Source: Cylindrospermum sp. NIES-4074
GTDB lineage: Bacteria; Cyanobacteriota; Cyanobacteriia; Cyanobacteriales; Nostocaceae
DNA: 64,000 bases
Assembly: GCA_003994795.1 (NCBI GenBank)
Contig: AP018269.1
Coordinates: 4,365,677 to 4,429,676 of the forward strand
Direction of reading: 5' to 3'
Part shown: piece after piece, positions 47,873 through 57,696 of the stretch
Numbering within the stretch: the stretch's first letter is position 1
Layout: the number at the start of each line of letters is the position of its first letter
Notes under the pieces: generated by a model
Database searches by the model: none
Seen by the model: the letters and a program-made list of their open reading frames with translations, nothing else
Told to the model about the DNA's origin: nothing
Program-made: the position numbers and the translations under genes

Positions 47873-50800
47873 TTAAGCTTGTTTACCTGCGATCGCAAAT
47901 GCTGCCCAGTAGTAAGGATGACTGTAAGGTTGTTCATCTGGTTCTAATTTGCTACTTCTATATAACTGAGTTGCTAAATAAGCCCTAATTCTTAATTCTT
48001 CTGGATGCAGATTATTCAGTAAATTCTCATACCATTGTGTGAGTTCTCTAGCAGTTAACTTTCTCAACCATTTTGTGGTTTCTGCTAAAGCTGTCGTTGC
48101 TGATTTATTTGGCTGTAATCGCCGATAAAATTCTATTATTACCAAAGCACTAGCAGATGATTCTACAGTCCAAGTTGTGCTGACTACATAGGGGATTCCC
48201 TTACTCAGCAAACCAGTAACTAAACCTGCATATTCGCTGGTGATATTGTGGTTGCTATTACTAGCATTTTCACAATCAGAAAGCGTCACCAAATTAAAAT
48301 TTGTCAGCGGGTATTGGTAAATTTCTTCTAAGGTGAGTTCCTCCTCACCAGCCAAAGCTAAATTTGATTTTTCTGGCTCGTTTAAATTATTGATGGCATG
48401 ACCCGAAAAATGCAAAATATTGTAATCTGCAAATAAAGCATTGGCGAGATTTTTCTTAGTAGCTTGTGACCCCTGGAGACGTTGGGGACTTTCAAAAATC
48501 TGACTAACAATTTCCGATGCAAATTTGGCAGATTGTGGTGCAGAATAACCTCTACTATTAGGCTGTTCAACACTCAGCATTTTCTGTTGCTGCCAATTCA
48601 ATAATTTCTCGGTTTTTGAGGTTAACCCAACTTGGATGCTGGGCAGATAGGAAATTGTGCAATTCGACTCTAGATTTATTAACTCTTCTGGGGAGGGAAA
48701 AGAAAGATGGAACAGGGCGTGTATTGGTAGTCTGTGTAAGTCACGGTGGGGAATTAAAATTAGTTGGTTGATGCCTTCAAGTTCCTGGGTAATTGTGGAA
48801 ATATTCAGGATATTTTTCAGATGCACCAACCTATTTTCCATATCTACTCGCCAAGAATGATGATTTTTGCTTTCTTGGTCTTGGGCTTGGTGAGGATATT
48901 CCTGATATTGTTGATGCCAATCTTCTAGCCAATTTTCAAAATCAATTAACCGTTGTACTGCTTCCGGTAGAGATAATTCATCACTTCCCTCTATGTCTTG
49001 TATAGGTGTAAATAGTAAGATGGGTGATGGGGCTTGGTCTTTGATAATAAAGGTGTGTAGGGACGCTGGGCTAATGTGCCAATAAATAATAGCTGTTGTG
49101 GGATTGAGTAGTTGTTGAATAGAGCTAAATTTAGGGGTGTAAATCTCATCAGCCCAATGGTCAAGCAGCCAAGTTAAACAAGAATTTTTACCCTGTTCAG
49201 CTATTTCCCAAGCTTCAACTAAATCACCTGAATCAACTGTTAAATCTACGGCTAATTGACCCAAACCTGCAAATTTGAGCGCTAGCTGTTTTTTACTTTC
49301 ATCAGGGCGAGTTGGTTCATTCAGCAATTGTTGTAATAAATATATGCCACGTTGATGTAATTCTTGTGCGGGTGCTATTTGTCCCAGTCCTATCAACACT
49401 TTGATGAGAGATTGCAACACCTCAAGATGTAATTGGGGGAAATCTTCTGGTGTGAGGGTTAATAGTGCCTGATCGTACTCAGCTACGGTTTGATACCAAT
49501 AATCGCGGGGTGTAGGCTGTTTTTTTCCGTATTCGTAATGTGTATTAGCGATCGCTAAATGTAATCTACCCCAACCTTCTGGGTGGGTATCTGGGCGCAG
49601 ATATTTCAAACCTTCTTCTAAGCTAGCAATTTTACCCTCGTAGCCCCTCTGTTGCAGGCGGGGATTGGTGATGCTACTAATTAAGCTCTGTGAGGCGTCT
49701 GTATTCACTAAATTGCCGGCGGCTGTACCTCTACCCATCCAAGCTTCCCAGTAGTCCTGTTTGATGGCTAGGGCGTTGTCATAGGCGGCGATCGCTTCGG
49801 CAAATCTTTCTAAATAAAATAATGCTACTGCTTGGTTATACCAGGCCAGGTGGAAATCGGCTTTGATGGCGATCGCTTTTTCATAGGAGGCGATCGCTTC
49901 TTCCCTGCGTCCTAAATTGTCTAAAGCTATACCCCGATTATACCAAGCTAAGTATAAATCCGGTTGACTGGAGAGCGCTTGATCCCAAGATGCAATGGCT
50001 TCTGACCAGCGTTTTAAATTAAACAGCACCACACCCCGGTCAATCCAAACTTCTTGGTAGTCTGGTTGAATTGAAAGTGCTTGGTCATAGGAGGCGATCG
50101 CTTCTGGATATTGTTCGCTGACAGCGAGTGCTACCCCTCGGTAATACCAATTTTCCGGGTCTTGTGATTGCAAACTCAGGGCTTGGTCATAACTAGCAAC
50201 GGACTCCCATAGCTGTCCTACTTTCAACAGCGCCAAACCCCGACTAGACCAAGCTGCTTGATAGTCAGGTTTAATGGCAACTGCTTGGTCAAAGGAGGCG
50301 ATCGCTTCATCAAAGTTACCTAATTCTCCTAAAATTCCCCCCCGGTTGTACCAAGCTTTGAAAAAGTCGGGTTTTAATGCAATCGCTTGGTCATAAGCGG
50401 CGATCGCTTCTGGAAAATATTCTAAATGAAACAGTGTTAAGCCCCGGTTAAACCAATATTCGGCTACATCGGGACGAATTTTAATCGCTTGGTCATAAGC
50501 GGCGATCGCACCTAACAAATCTCCGGTTCTGGCTTGCTGAAGACCTTGATAAAACCAGGCTTGAGCCTGGGTAATCACAGGGGATTGCAGTGTCGATACA
50601 TCGTCACTTTTTTGGATTGCCAGTTCGGTAGCAAGTTGCTGGACTAGATTACTACTCTGATCCAACCTTACCAACAACTCATCTATGGCGGATGCTACTT
50701 TTGGCTCTAAATTTACCAAGGACTGCTCCCCCGTTTCCTGAGAGACAATGGTTACTGGCAGTGTAGTGGGGGTATTTTCTGGAGTTAATTCCCAACTTAC

Positions 50801-51448
50801 TTCTGTCAAGTTGGCGATCGTCTCAGCCTCAGTAGGTGTGAAGAATTCTACTGTTGTTGTGGCGACATCTTCCCGGAATTGTTGTTTAAAAGTCTGGGGT
50901 GTGATTGTTGCAACCTCTTCCTCATCACTTTCCCATAAGCGATCGCCGAATCTGCGAATCAACTCTTGCCCAGGAGAGTCTAACAGATTTTCTGTTGGTG
51001 TTGCGGGTTCCACCTGTTCTTGCTCCTCATTGTCCACATCATCTTTGGCTAAACTCCGCCTTAATAATTGGATGCCAATATCATAAGCAAGTTCGCCAAT
51101 TTTGCCGACTCCAAGTTCACCCAGTTGCACCATCCGCGTTGCTAACTGTTGATTTGGTGCAGGTGAGGCTAGCAATCGTTCACCAAAAATCAGTAGCCAA
51201 TCTATCCAACGCTCAACAGTAATGCGATGTTCCATCCGCTGCAAGTACTTCAGCGCCCACTGTTGTCCTCGCGCTTGATGCACACCTTCCAACAATTGGG
51301 TAAATAAAACTTCTAAATCCGCATTAGTTAATTCCGGTGGTGTTTCTTCCACCTTATATCCTTTGGCAGTCTTGAGATAATCAATCTGCTGACTGCCAAG
51401 GAAATGCTTTAAAAACCTGTTAAGCCACTGCAATAGCCACCTGAGCAT
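47873..51448 (-). CDS. TPR-CHAT (caspase-like) protein
   Basis: The 1191-residue protein starts with a basic, aromatic amphipathic stretch (MLRWLLQWLNRFLKHFLG) and a module of about 95 residues also found in the next gene upstream. About eight TPR units follow (about 297-560) with AIAAYDQAI and WYNRG signatures. The C-terminal CHAT domain has the catalytic dyad His in LHFSGHA (about 1012) and Cys in LSDCENA (about 1053), plus YVVSTTWTVES. CHAT proteins are caspase-like peptidases; several act as effectors in bacterial defence or cell death, but many cyanobacterial ones have unknown partners. The large middle region (about 600-900) holds further helical repeats. Confidence 0.9.
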   Translation of the reverse strand: MLRWLLQWLNRFLKHFLGSQQIDYLKTAKGYKVEETPPELTNADLEVLFTQLLEGVHQARGQQWALKYLQRMEHRITVERWIDWLLIFGERLLASPAPNQQLATRMVQLGELGVGKIGELAYDIGIQLLRRSLAKDDVDNEEQEQVEPATPTENLLDSPGQELIRRFGDRLWESDEEEVATITPQTFKQQFREDVATTTVEFFTPTEAETIANLTEVSWELTPENTPTTLPVTIVSQETGEQSLVNLEPKVASAIDELLVRLDQSSNLVQQLATELAIQKSDDVSTLQSPVITQAQAWFYQGLQQARTGDLLGAIAAYDQAIKIRPDVAEYWFNRGLTLFHLEYFPEAIAAYDQAIALKPDFFKAWYNRGGILGELGNFDEAIASFDQAVAIKPDYQAAWSSRGLALLKVGQLWESVASYDQALSLQSQDPENWYYRGVALAVSEQYPEAIASYDQALSIQPDYQEVWIDRGVVLFNLKRWSEAIASWDQALSSQPDLYLAWYNRGIALDNLGRREEAIASYEKAIAIKADFHLAWYNQAVALFYLERFAEAIAAYDNALAIKQDYWEAWMGRGTAAGNLVNTDASQSLISSITNPRLQQRGYEGKIASLEEGLKYLRPDTHPEGWGRLHLAIANTHYEYGKKQPTPRDYWYQTVAEYDQALLTLTPEDFPQLHLEVLQSLIKVLIGLGQIAPAQELHQRGIYLLQQLLNEPTRPDESKKQLALKFAGLGQLAVDLTVDSGDLVEAWEIAEQGKNSCLTWLLDHWADEIYTPKFSSIQQLLNPTTAIIYWHISPASLHTFIIKDQAPSPILLFTPIQDIEGSDELSLPEAVQRLIDFENWLEDWHQQYQEYPHQAQDQESKNHHSWRVDMENRLVHLKNILNISTITQELEGINQLILIPHRDLHRLPIHALFHLSFPSPEELINLESNCTISYLPSIQVGLTSKTEKLLNWQQQKMLSVEQPNSRGYSAPQSAKFASEIVSQIFESPQRLQGSQATKKNLANALFADYNILHFSGHAINNLNEPEKSNLALAGEEELTLEEIYQYPLTNFNLVTLSDCENASNSNHNITSEYAGLVTGLLSKGIPYVVSTTWTVESSASALVIIEFYRRLQPNKSATTALAETTKWLRKLTARELTQWYENLLNNLHPEELRIRAYLATQLYRSSKLEPDEQPYSHPYYWAAFAIAGKQA

Positions 51449-51589
51449 CTGCTACACTCTTGGATTTTATCTTCCTAGATTGTAGCTATCGTTGTGTTAA
51501 AAAAATCAGGAATTACGTAATCACTGACTATTTCTAGACATAGCGTTCCCAAATTTTTTATTTTCAGGTTGTTATCAGTAGGTTTTTAG

Positions 51590-52252
51590 CTATTCATCTG
51601 GGGAAGATTCAGCATTAGCCTGCAATTGTTCAATCAATTTCTGGACAATAATTTGTGGATCATCTGTCTCAATTCCTATCTGTTGGGCAATTTGCTGGCG
51701 TAAGTTCTCATCCTGTTGCAACATCAAAAATAACTCATCCAAGGTGACGGTTTGGAGTTCTCCCTCTGCGTCTATTTCTTCTGCATCAGAGGAGTTTGGT
51801 GGGTAGACAATAGTGGCATCGTCAGCATCTGGCCCATCATATTCCCATATTGGCTCGCCTGGATTGCGCGTCAACAGTTGCATCCCAATATCATAGGCAA
51901 CGTCTCCAACTTCGCCGACACCTAATTCACCCAACTGCACCAACCGCGCCGCTAATTCATTATTAGGTGTACGTGATGCTAGCAGTTTTTCACCAAAACG
52001 CTGTAACCACTCCACCCAGCGCTCAGTTGTGACGCGATGCTCAATATTATGCAGCCACTTTTGCGCCCATGCTTGTCCCCGCGCCTGATGCACTCCTTCC
52101 AAAAGATCGGTGAACAAAAATTCCAGATCCGTATCTGTTAGGGGTGGTGCTGGTTCTTTTTGAACATCTCCTCTAGCTGGAGAGGGATTTGATTTTCCAC
52201 CAAACAAGCGTTGAAAAAACTTTTTGAGCCACTGAACTAGCCGCCTGAGCAT
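51590..52252 (-). CDS. Short paralogue of the CHAT protein's N-terminal module
   Basis: The 220-residue protein begins MLRRLVQWLKKFFQRLFGG, a basic amphipathic helix, then LTDTDLEFLFTDLLEGVHQARG through YDIGMQLL. Over 91 positions it matches the N-terminal part of the CHAT protein encoded downstream at about two thirds identity. The rest (about 125-220) is acidic with ADDATIVYPP and a helical segment LDELFLMLQQDENLRQQIAQ. It has no TPR or CHAT domain. It is 141 bp upstream of the CHAT gene on the same strand, and the two genes share the same sequence around the start codon. Partial duplication is the likely origin. Confidence 0.8.
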   Translation of the reverse strand: MLRRLVQWLKKFFQRLFGGKSNPSPARGDVQKEPAPPLTDTDLEFLFTDLLEGVHQARGQAWAQKWLHNIEHRVTTERWVEWLQRFGEKLLASRTPNNELAARLVQLGELGVGEVGDVAYDIGMQLLTRNPGEPIWEYDGPDADDATIVYPPNSSDAEEIDAEGELQTVTLDELFLMLQQDENLRQQIAQQIGIETDDPQIIVQKLIEQLQANAESSPDE

Positions 52253-52588
52253 CTGCCATACCCTTGATGGTTACCATAAAATTGTAGCTATGACGGTGAC
52301 AAGCTGCTACGCATTTAGGCATCGTACTTTAGGTAAACTTCTATCAATAAAATATAATGATAGAAAATTTATTACTTAAGTTTTGTATAAAAAAATTATC
52401 ATGATGAATATTAATCTGATGAATACCGTTGCTTACAAAAATATTTTATGTAATTTTACATAGTAATTGTGTTCAAAAAATGGTATTTTTGAGAGTGGGG
52501 AATTCTCAAGAAGTTGTTAAAATGATTGAACCCCAAACTTGACTGGGTGCAACAAATCAACCTTGAAAGGCATTGAAACTCATTATCC
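52253..52588. other. AT-rich intergenic region upstream of dnaX
   Basis: This stretch between divergent genes is about two thirds A+T. It must hold the promoters of dnaX and of the CHAT-module gene. No coding sequence or strong hairpin was seen. Confidence 0.5.
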
Positions 52589-55159
52589 ATGTCTTACGAA
52601 CCCCTGCACCACAAGTATCGCCCAAAGAGTTTTGCTGAACTGGTGGGACAAGAGGCGATCGCTACCACCCTCACCAACGCGATCGCCAGCGCGAAAATTG
52701 CCCCTGCCTATTTATTCACTGGGCCCAGAGGTACAGGGAAAACATCTAGCGCCCGGATTCTCGCCAAATCTCTTAATTGTCTTCAAGGTGATAAACCCAC
52801 GGCTCAACCCTGCGGTGTCTGTGATGTTTGTCAAGGCATCTCCAAGGGCTACTCTACAGATGTGATTGAAATCGACGCCGCCAGTAACACTGGTGTCGAT
52901 AATATCCGCGAACTGATTGAAAGGGCACAGTTTGCCCCTATGCAGTGTCGCTATAAGGTTTATGTGATTGATGAATGTCTCACTGGAGATGCTCTAGTTT
53001 TGACTAATAAGGGACTTGTGCGAATTGATGACCCCAATATCAAAGGCAAAAAGGTTATTAGTTACAACGACTCATCAAGCCAATGGGAATTTAAGAAAGT
53101 TGTCCGGTGGTTAGACCAAGGAGAACGGCAAACCTTGCTTATCAAGACGACTAACCGAGAAATTAGATGTACAAGTAATCATTTAATCAGGACAGATCAG
53201 GGATGGGTTCAAGCGAAGGACGTAAAAGAAGGAGTGAAGATACTATCCCCTGCGAATGTGGATGTGGTACGCTCATTGCCAGCTGGCTTACAGCAATGGG
53301 ATACCCAGCAGCAACAAAGTTTTATACCAGAAGCAGTACAGGTAAGAAATACAACTATATATGGATGGGAGCAAGCACCAGTAGGAAATGGCTGGCAGAC
53401 CTCAAACAATACTGTATCCCCTCAATGGACTACAAGTTTGGAGACGGTCGAATCTGTTCACCTCGCTGGAATTGAGCGAGTTTATGATATTGAAGTTGAG
53501 GATAATCATAATTTTGTAGCTAATGGGCTTCTGGTGCATAACTGCCATATGCTCAGTACACAGGCATTCAATGCGCTACTAAAGACTTTAGAAGAACCAC
53601 CAAAACACGTAGTTTTCATCTTGGCGACAACTGACCCGCAGCGGGTGCTACCGACGATTATTTCTCGCTGTCAAAGGTTTGATTTTAGACGCATCCATTT
53701 AGAGTCGATGGTGAAGCATTTAAAAGCGATCGCCATTAATGAAAATATTCATATTGCTGCCGAGGCTGTAACTCTGATAGCGCAACTTTCTCAGGGAGGA
53801 TTGCGGGATGCAGAAAGTTTACTTGATCAATTAGCTTTGTTATCGGGGGAAGTGACACCGGATAGAGTTTGGGATTTGGTTGGTTCCGTTAGTGAGCGGG
53901 ACTTGCTGGCGTTGTTAGAAGCGATCGCTCAAGATAAAGCCGAAATTGTTTTAGATTTTACCCGCCAAATCCTAGACCGTGGACGGGAACCCCTAATCAT
54001 CCTCCAAAACCTGGCCGCATTCTACCGTGACTTACTGATTGCAAAAACTGCACCAAACCGCCAAGATTTAGTTGCTTGTACTCAGCAAACTTGGACAGGA
54101 TTAGTTGAGTTTGCCAAAAAATTGGAAATTAGTACAATTTTACAGGGACAGCAACACCTGCGAACAGCGGAAGTGCAAATTAAAAACACCACCCAGCCGC
54201 GTTTATGGTTGGAGGTGACATTATTAGGATTGCTACCGAGTGCATATATTCAGCAACAAGCGATCGCACCACGAGTTAGCAGCACACCATCTGTATCCCC
54301 AAGCTATCAGCCAGCAGTTGCCCAAAATCACCAAGTTGCTCCAAATCACAATTCCCCAGCAATTGCCCAAAATCATCAAGTTGCTTCAAATCACAATTCC
54401 CCAGCAGTTACCCAAAATCATCAAGTCGCTTCAAATCACAATTCTGCGGCTAACTCAGTTTCACAACCGACTCCAGAACCTGTATCTGTTCCTCAGCCAC
54501 CCGTAAACATTGAACCAGTAACCCCAGCCGTTGTTGGGGAAGCACAATATGACTTAACTCAGATTTGGCAACAGGTACTTGCTAACCTCCAGCCAATCTC
54601 AAGACGAGAAATGCTGCGTCAAATGAGCCATCTCATAGAGTTCGATGGTGCTGTGGCTCATATTGCTATCAAACAGGCCTGGTATGACAAGGTGAAAACT
54701 GATCTACCAATGATTACGGCAGCTTTCCAGCAAACTTTCCAGCGTCAAATCCAGATACATCTGGAAAGATTAACTGCTGCAACCACAACTACAGCTAAAA
54801 AAAATTCTCCACCACAAGACTCTACTCGCGTTCCCCAGCAACCTGCAACCAGTTACGAGAGACAAATCCCACCTTCTGCACCAACGCCAATACCAGAACC
54901 CACACCACAACCCGCACCAACACCTGCGAAAATTGAGCCTGTGGCAGCGAATACAAGCGTGGTGCAAACCTTGCCTCCACCTAAACCACAAACGCCCATA
55001 GCAAACTGGGAAAATGATGAAGTAACAGATGCCGCTGAGAGTCTAGCAAAATTTTTCTCTGGGCAAATTATCCGCCTCTCAGATGAGGTACTAGATTTCT
55101 CTGAAACTAATACTTTGCCTGAAACAGTATATGAACCAGATGTAGATGATGACTGGTGA
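52589..55159 (+). CDS. dnaX: DNA polymerase III gamma/tau subunit with inserted mini-intein
   Basis: The 856-residue precursor contains the clamp-loader ATPase of DnaX: Walker A GPRGTGKTSS (about residue 45), a four-cysteine zinc motif (CLQG...CGVCDVC, about 64-82) and Walker B YVIDE-CHML. The last is interrupted: residues 130-318 are an intein, leaving 667 residues after splicing. Sensor motifs ILATTDPQRV and SRCQRFDF follow. The C-terminal tau-like region (about 560-856) is rich in Pro and Gln, has three 15-residue repeats (54311-54445), and ends acidic. The gene is vital for replication, so splicing must work. It is convergent with the glycosyltransferase gene. Confidence 0.95.
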   Translation: MSYEPLHHKYRPKSFAELVGQEAIATTLTNAIASAKIAPAYLFTGPRGTGKTSSARILAKSLNCLQGDKPTAQPCGVCDVCQGISKGYSTDVIEIDAASNTGVDNIRELIERAQFAPMQCRYKVYVIDECLTGDALVLTNKGLVRIDDPNIKGKKVISYNDSSSQWEFKKVVRWLDQGERQTLLIKTTNREIRCTSNHLIRTDQGWVQAKDVKEGVKILSPANVDVVRSLPAGLQQWDTQQQQSFIPEAVQVRNTTIYGWEQAPVGNGWQTSNNTVSPQWTTSLETVESVHLAGIERVYDIEVEDNHNFVANGLLVHNCHMLSTQAFNALLKTLEEPPKHVVFILATTDPQRVLPTIISRCQRFDFRRIHLESMVKHLKAIAINENIHIAAEAVTLIAQLSQGGLRDAESLLDQLALLSGEVTPDRVWDLVGSVSERDLLALLEAIAQDKAEIVLDFTRQILDRGREPLIILQNLAAFYRDLLIAKTAPNRQDLVACTQQTWTGLVEFAKKLEISTILQGQQHLRTAEVQIKNTTQPRLWLEVTLLGLLPSAYIQQQAIAPRVSSTPSVSPSYQPAVAQNHQVAPNHNSPAIAQNHQVASNHNSPAVTQNHQVASNHNSAANSVSQPTPEPVSVPQPPVNIEPVTPAVVGEAQYDLTQIWQQVLANLQPISRREMLRQMSHLIEFDGAVAHIAIKQAWYDKVKTDLPMITAAFQQTFQRQIQIHLERLTAATTTTAKKNSPPQDSTRVPQQPATSYERQIPPSAPTPIPEPTPQPAPTPAKIEPVAANTSVVQTLPPPKPQTPIANWENDEVTDAAESLAKFFSGQIIRLSDEVLDFSETNTLPETVYEPDVDDDW
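52976..53542 (+). other. DnaX mini-intein, 189 residues
   Basis: In frame within dnaX from C130 to N318. Block A is CLTGDALVLTNKG, block B ends IRCTSNHLIRT (with the TxxH motif), block F is VYDIEVEDNHNFVANG, and block G is LLVHN followed by the +1 Cys of CHML. The linker between B and F is only about 95 residues and holds no LAGLIDADG or HNH endonuclease, so this is a mini-intein without a complete homing function. The insertion point is the Walker B sequence DE-CH, a known hotspot for DnaX inteins in cyanobacteria. Confidence 0.93.
54311..54445 (+). repeat. Three 45-bp in-frame tandem repeats in dnaX
   Basis: Units 54311-54355, 54356-54400 and 54401-54445 encode near-identical 15-residue segments (PAVAQNHQVAPNHNS and variants). 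They lie in the disordered tau-like linker. Confidence 0.9.
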
Positions 55160-55169
55160 AAAAATCAAG

Positions 55170-55196
55170 AAGGATGAAAGATTGTCTTTCATCCTT
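55170..55196. terminator. Bidirectional terminator-like hairpin between dnaX and the glycosyltransferase gene
   Basis: AAGGATGAAAGA (55170-55181) pairs perfectly with TCTTTCATCCTT (55185-55196) over a 3-nt loop. It lies 10 bp past dnaX and 7 bp past the convergent gene's stop codon. On the minus strand CTTGATTTTTT follows. Confidence 0.65.
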
Positions 55197-55202
55197 AGTA
55201 AT

Positions 55203-56618
55203 TTATACTTTTGTAGCCCCTGTGTGGACTGTTTTCACCCATTTTAGGCGTTTTGGACGTATTGACATCCGGGCGGTGGTGCTGCTCATCACTACTAACC
55301 AGTGCAACATATATATACTGCCGCGTATGGTCTGAAGTAGGATCACAAAATAAGCAGAGATTTTAAATTCCTGATCTTGACGTATCCGCTTCAAACCGGC
55401 CAACATTGCCATCAGTGACATAGTTACCGACAAGGTAGTTACGGGACTTAACATTGGTGGACGATGACGGACAACTGCCATGAAGAAATCGGGTATTGCT
55501 GCTGTAGGCAAGATATACATAATCAGCATAAATATCAGCAAATCCCAAGATTTCCGCGTACCCATGCGGTTTTTGAGAATTAGATCCCAGTAATCTAAAT
55601 AGCGCTGATAGCCACCTTCTGCCCAACGGTTGCGTTGATGCCAAAGTGCTACTGCATTTGTCACGCCTTCTTCTTCTACTGGTGGGTAGAAAACGCATTC
55701 AATATCCCATTTATCTAAATGCAGGCGGATTGTCAAATCCAAGTCATCGGTGATAGTTTCTTCGTTCCATCCACCGCAACTTGCTAAAGCTGTACGCCGC
55801 ACAAATTGACCATTACCCCGCAGTTCACCAATACCACCAAGAGCAGTCCGCTGTTGTTGAAACCAGGTATCCAGTGCCATTTCTGCCATTTGGCCCTTAG
55901 TCCAAAAATTTTCCTTAGCGTTGGCGATCGCTTTTCGCAACTGTACCGCCCCCACTTTTTCTTTTTGAAATAAAGGTATCACTTGTAACAGTAAATCTGG
56001 CGACACCTGAGCATCAGCATCAAAGACAGCGACGATTTCTCCCTTGGTCAAAGGTAGCACTTGATTCAATGCTCCCGATTTACCGCCACTAGCTTGGGGC
56101 GATCGCCTGAGTACCTTAAGTTGGTCGTATTCCTGCTCCAGTTTTGCTAATAACTGGGGTGTGCTATCAGTGCTGTTATCGTCAATAATCCAGACTTCAT
56201 ATTGCCCATTGGCATATTCCAGACTGCAAAGACTCTTGACTAATTTGCCAATCACCGCTTCTTCATTTTTTGCTGCCACTAACACAGATACAGAGGGCAA
56301 ATCTCCCTGGATTTCTTTGGGATGGTGGCGGGGTTTAGCAAACACGACCACAAAGGCGTGAATACCTAAGATGGTGGTCAGTCCCAGGATGAATATGTAA
56401 CCCCAGGAAGCTAAATGCAGTGCGATCGTTCCGCTCCAGACGATAGTCAACACAAGAGCGGCCTTGCGTCTACGTCCTTGAAACCGAGGCGATGGTAAAG
56501 ACACCGTATCTGTTTCTCCAACTGACTCCTCTTCTACCGATAGGTCAGACAAAAGGGAGTTGAGTGGATCAGAGCTTACATTGTAAGAGTCGTCTTCGGG
56601 CCAGGAATTCGCTGGCAT
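55203..56618 (-). CDS. mgdA: Membrane GT2 glycosyltransferase, probable monoglucosyldiacylglycerol synthase
   Basis: The 471-residue protein has two N-terminal helices (about 54-92), a GT-A domain (about 107-330) and three to four C-terminal helices (about 348-450). Catalytic motifs are VSVLVAAKNEE, IIDDNSTDST, FDADAQV (metal-binding DxD), ITDDLDL and HQRNRWAEGG (the QxxRW type motif). This layout, and the N-terminal SRFQGRRRKAALVL, resemble the cyanobacterial MgdA that adds glucose to diacylglycerol as the first step of galactolipid synthesis. The family match is firm; the acceptor is inferred and a related processive transferase is possible. It is convergent with dnaX. Confidence 0.78.
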   Translation of the reverse strand: MPANSWPEDDSYNVSSDPLNSLLSDLSVEEESVGETDTVSLPSPRFQGRRRKAALVLTIVWSGTIALHLASWGYIFILGLTTILGIHAFVVVFAKPRHHPKEIQGDLPSVSVLVAAKNEEAVIGKLVKSLCSLEYANGQYEVWIIDDNSTDSTPQLLAKLEQEYDQLKVLRRSPQASGGKSGALNQVLPLTKGEIVAVFDADAQVSPDLLLQVIPLFQKEKVGAVQLRKAIANAKENFWTKGQMAEMALDTWFQQQRTALGGIGELRGNGQFVRRTALASCGGWNEETITDDLDLTIRLHLDKWDIECVFYPPVEEEGVTNAVALWHQRNRWAEGGYQRYLDYWDLILKNRMGTRKSWDLLIFMLIMYILPTAAIPDFFMAVVRHRPPMLSPVTTLSVTMSLMAMLAGLKRIRQDQEFKISAYFVILLQTIRGSIYMLHWLVVMSSTTARMSIRPKRLKWVKTVHTGATKV

Positions 56619-57223
56619 AGGCTACTTTAGTCAAAAACCAGTATTTGTCTACATCCATTTAAGAAGTTGGGAATCACTTAAAATTCTTACTGTGCAACCT
56701 GCCAACACTTTTAACCATCCCTGACTTTGGTGGGAACTTTCCACTTCTCATAACTCTCAATAGATCGCTAGTAATCGACAAACCCAAAAATTACGGGTGT
56801 AGACTGATGCGGTGAGTATTCCCAACATTCAGCATCCACCCCTTAAGTTGGCTTGGCAAACCGCTATGAGAGTTGCTCATTTATGGGAATTTTGGTTTGG
56901 GCAAAAGTGATTACAAGCTAGCAGCAGCTAATAATTAAGAAGAACAGCAATAACGGCATCCACCGCCTTACAGCGAGGATTTTTCCGGTGATTGCCCCCA
57001 TCTTCCTTAAAAGTTAATGCAGCATCATTGTAACCGAGATTTTCACATAAAAATCGGTGGGATCTGTGGAAACTCATCTGTTCTTGGGAGAAGCTACTGG
57101 CAAAATACGCACTATCGTCTCCACCTCCCATCTTCCCTGTGTGCAAAGACACATTTTTATGGGAATACTATTGATGGCCACTAAATATCCCCAGTTATCA
57201 ACTAACTTGAGGAATACTAAACG
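56619..57223. other. Intergenic region, no supported gene
   Basis: Reading frames on both strands over 56928-57428 are short and lack recognisable features. TTGAGGA 11-14 nt before the next start codon (57224) acts as the ribosome binding site. Nothing else was identified. Confidence 0.5.
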
Positions 57224-57598
57224 ATGTCTATTGAGCAACTCCAGCCTGTTACTCAGCAACAAGCCAGTGTGTATTTACCTTACATTCAAGGCAGCAAGCG
57301 CAATTTCTTACCCTATGCCATCAGTCTCTATCAAAAAGGCGTCTTGGAGGGAAACCGCAAAATCGAAGGCGGTGAGCATATTCCCTTCGTCGCTACTTGG
57401 AATGTTGCTACTCTGCCCTCAGACTTAACACGTTGCCGAATACAGTTTGATGGCAACGCTGACCTGAATTATGAAGTGATGTTGGCAAGTTTCGAGTTTA
57501 TTAGTTATTTAATTGAACTTATGGAAACTTATAAGCGCTATCGCCTCACGGATTTTTCGCAAGCATTTTACCGTAAGTTGCTGCGAATAGATGAATAA
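57224..57598 (+). CDS. Conserved cyanobacterial protein of unknown function, 124 residues
   Basis: This soluble protein has no signal peptide or membrane segment. It contains the helical stretch QQASVYLPYIQGSKRNFLPYAISLYQKG, a small central beta region (FVATWNVATLPSD) and a C-terminal helical segment, EVMLASFEFISYLIELMETY. The composition is well conserved-looking and the start is supported by GAGGA upstream. I do not recognise the family. It precedes the BioD-like gene on the same strand with 276 bp between them. Confidence 0.72.
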   Translation: MSIEQLQPVTQQQASVYLPYIQGSKRNFLPYAISLYQKGVLEGNRKIEGGEHIPFVATWNVATLPSDLTRCRIQFDGNADLNYEVMLASFEFISYLIELMETYKRYRLTDFSQAFYRKLLRIDE

Positions 57599-57696
57599 AC
57601 CGGGCGGAACGGCAAAATTGAACAATTTTTGGGTGTTGGCACTGCTATAGCTAGAAAAAGTTGATGCTGGTTAGCTCAGTTTGTTCGTTGGTCGAT

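Noticed and set aside
53203-53475. Alternative reading frame inside the dnaX intein with a CECGCG motif resembling some HNH-associated proteins
   Set aside because: It overlaps the in-frame intein linker, which is itself a good match to intein sequence. The motif is short and no HNH residues follow.
56928-57152. 74-codon minus-strand frame and overlapping plus-strand frames
   Set aside because: No family similarity could be recognised, no ribosome binding site is seen, and the frames on the two strands conflict.
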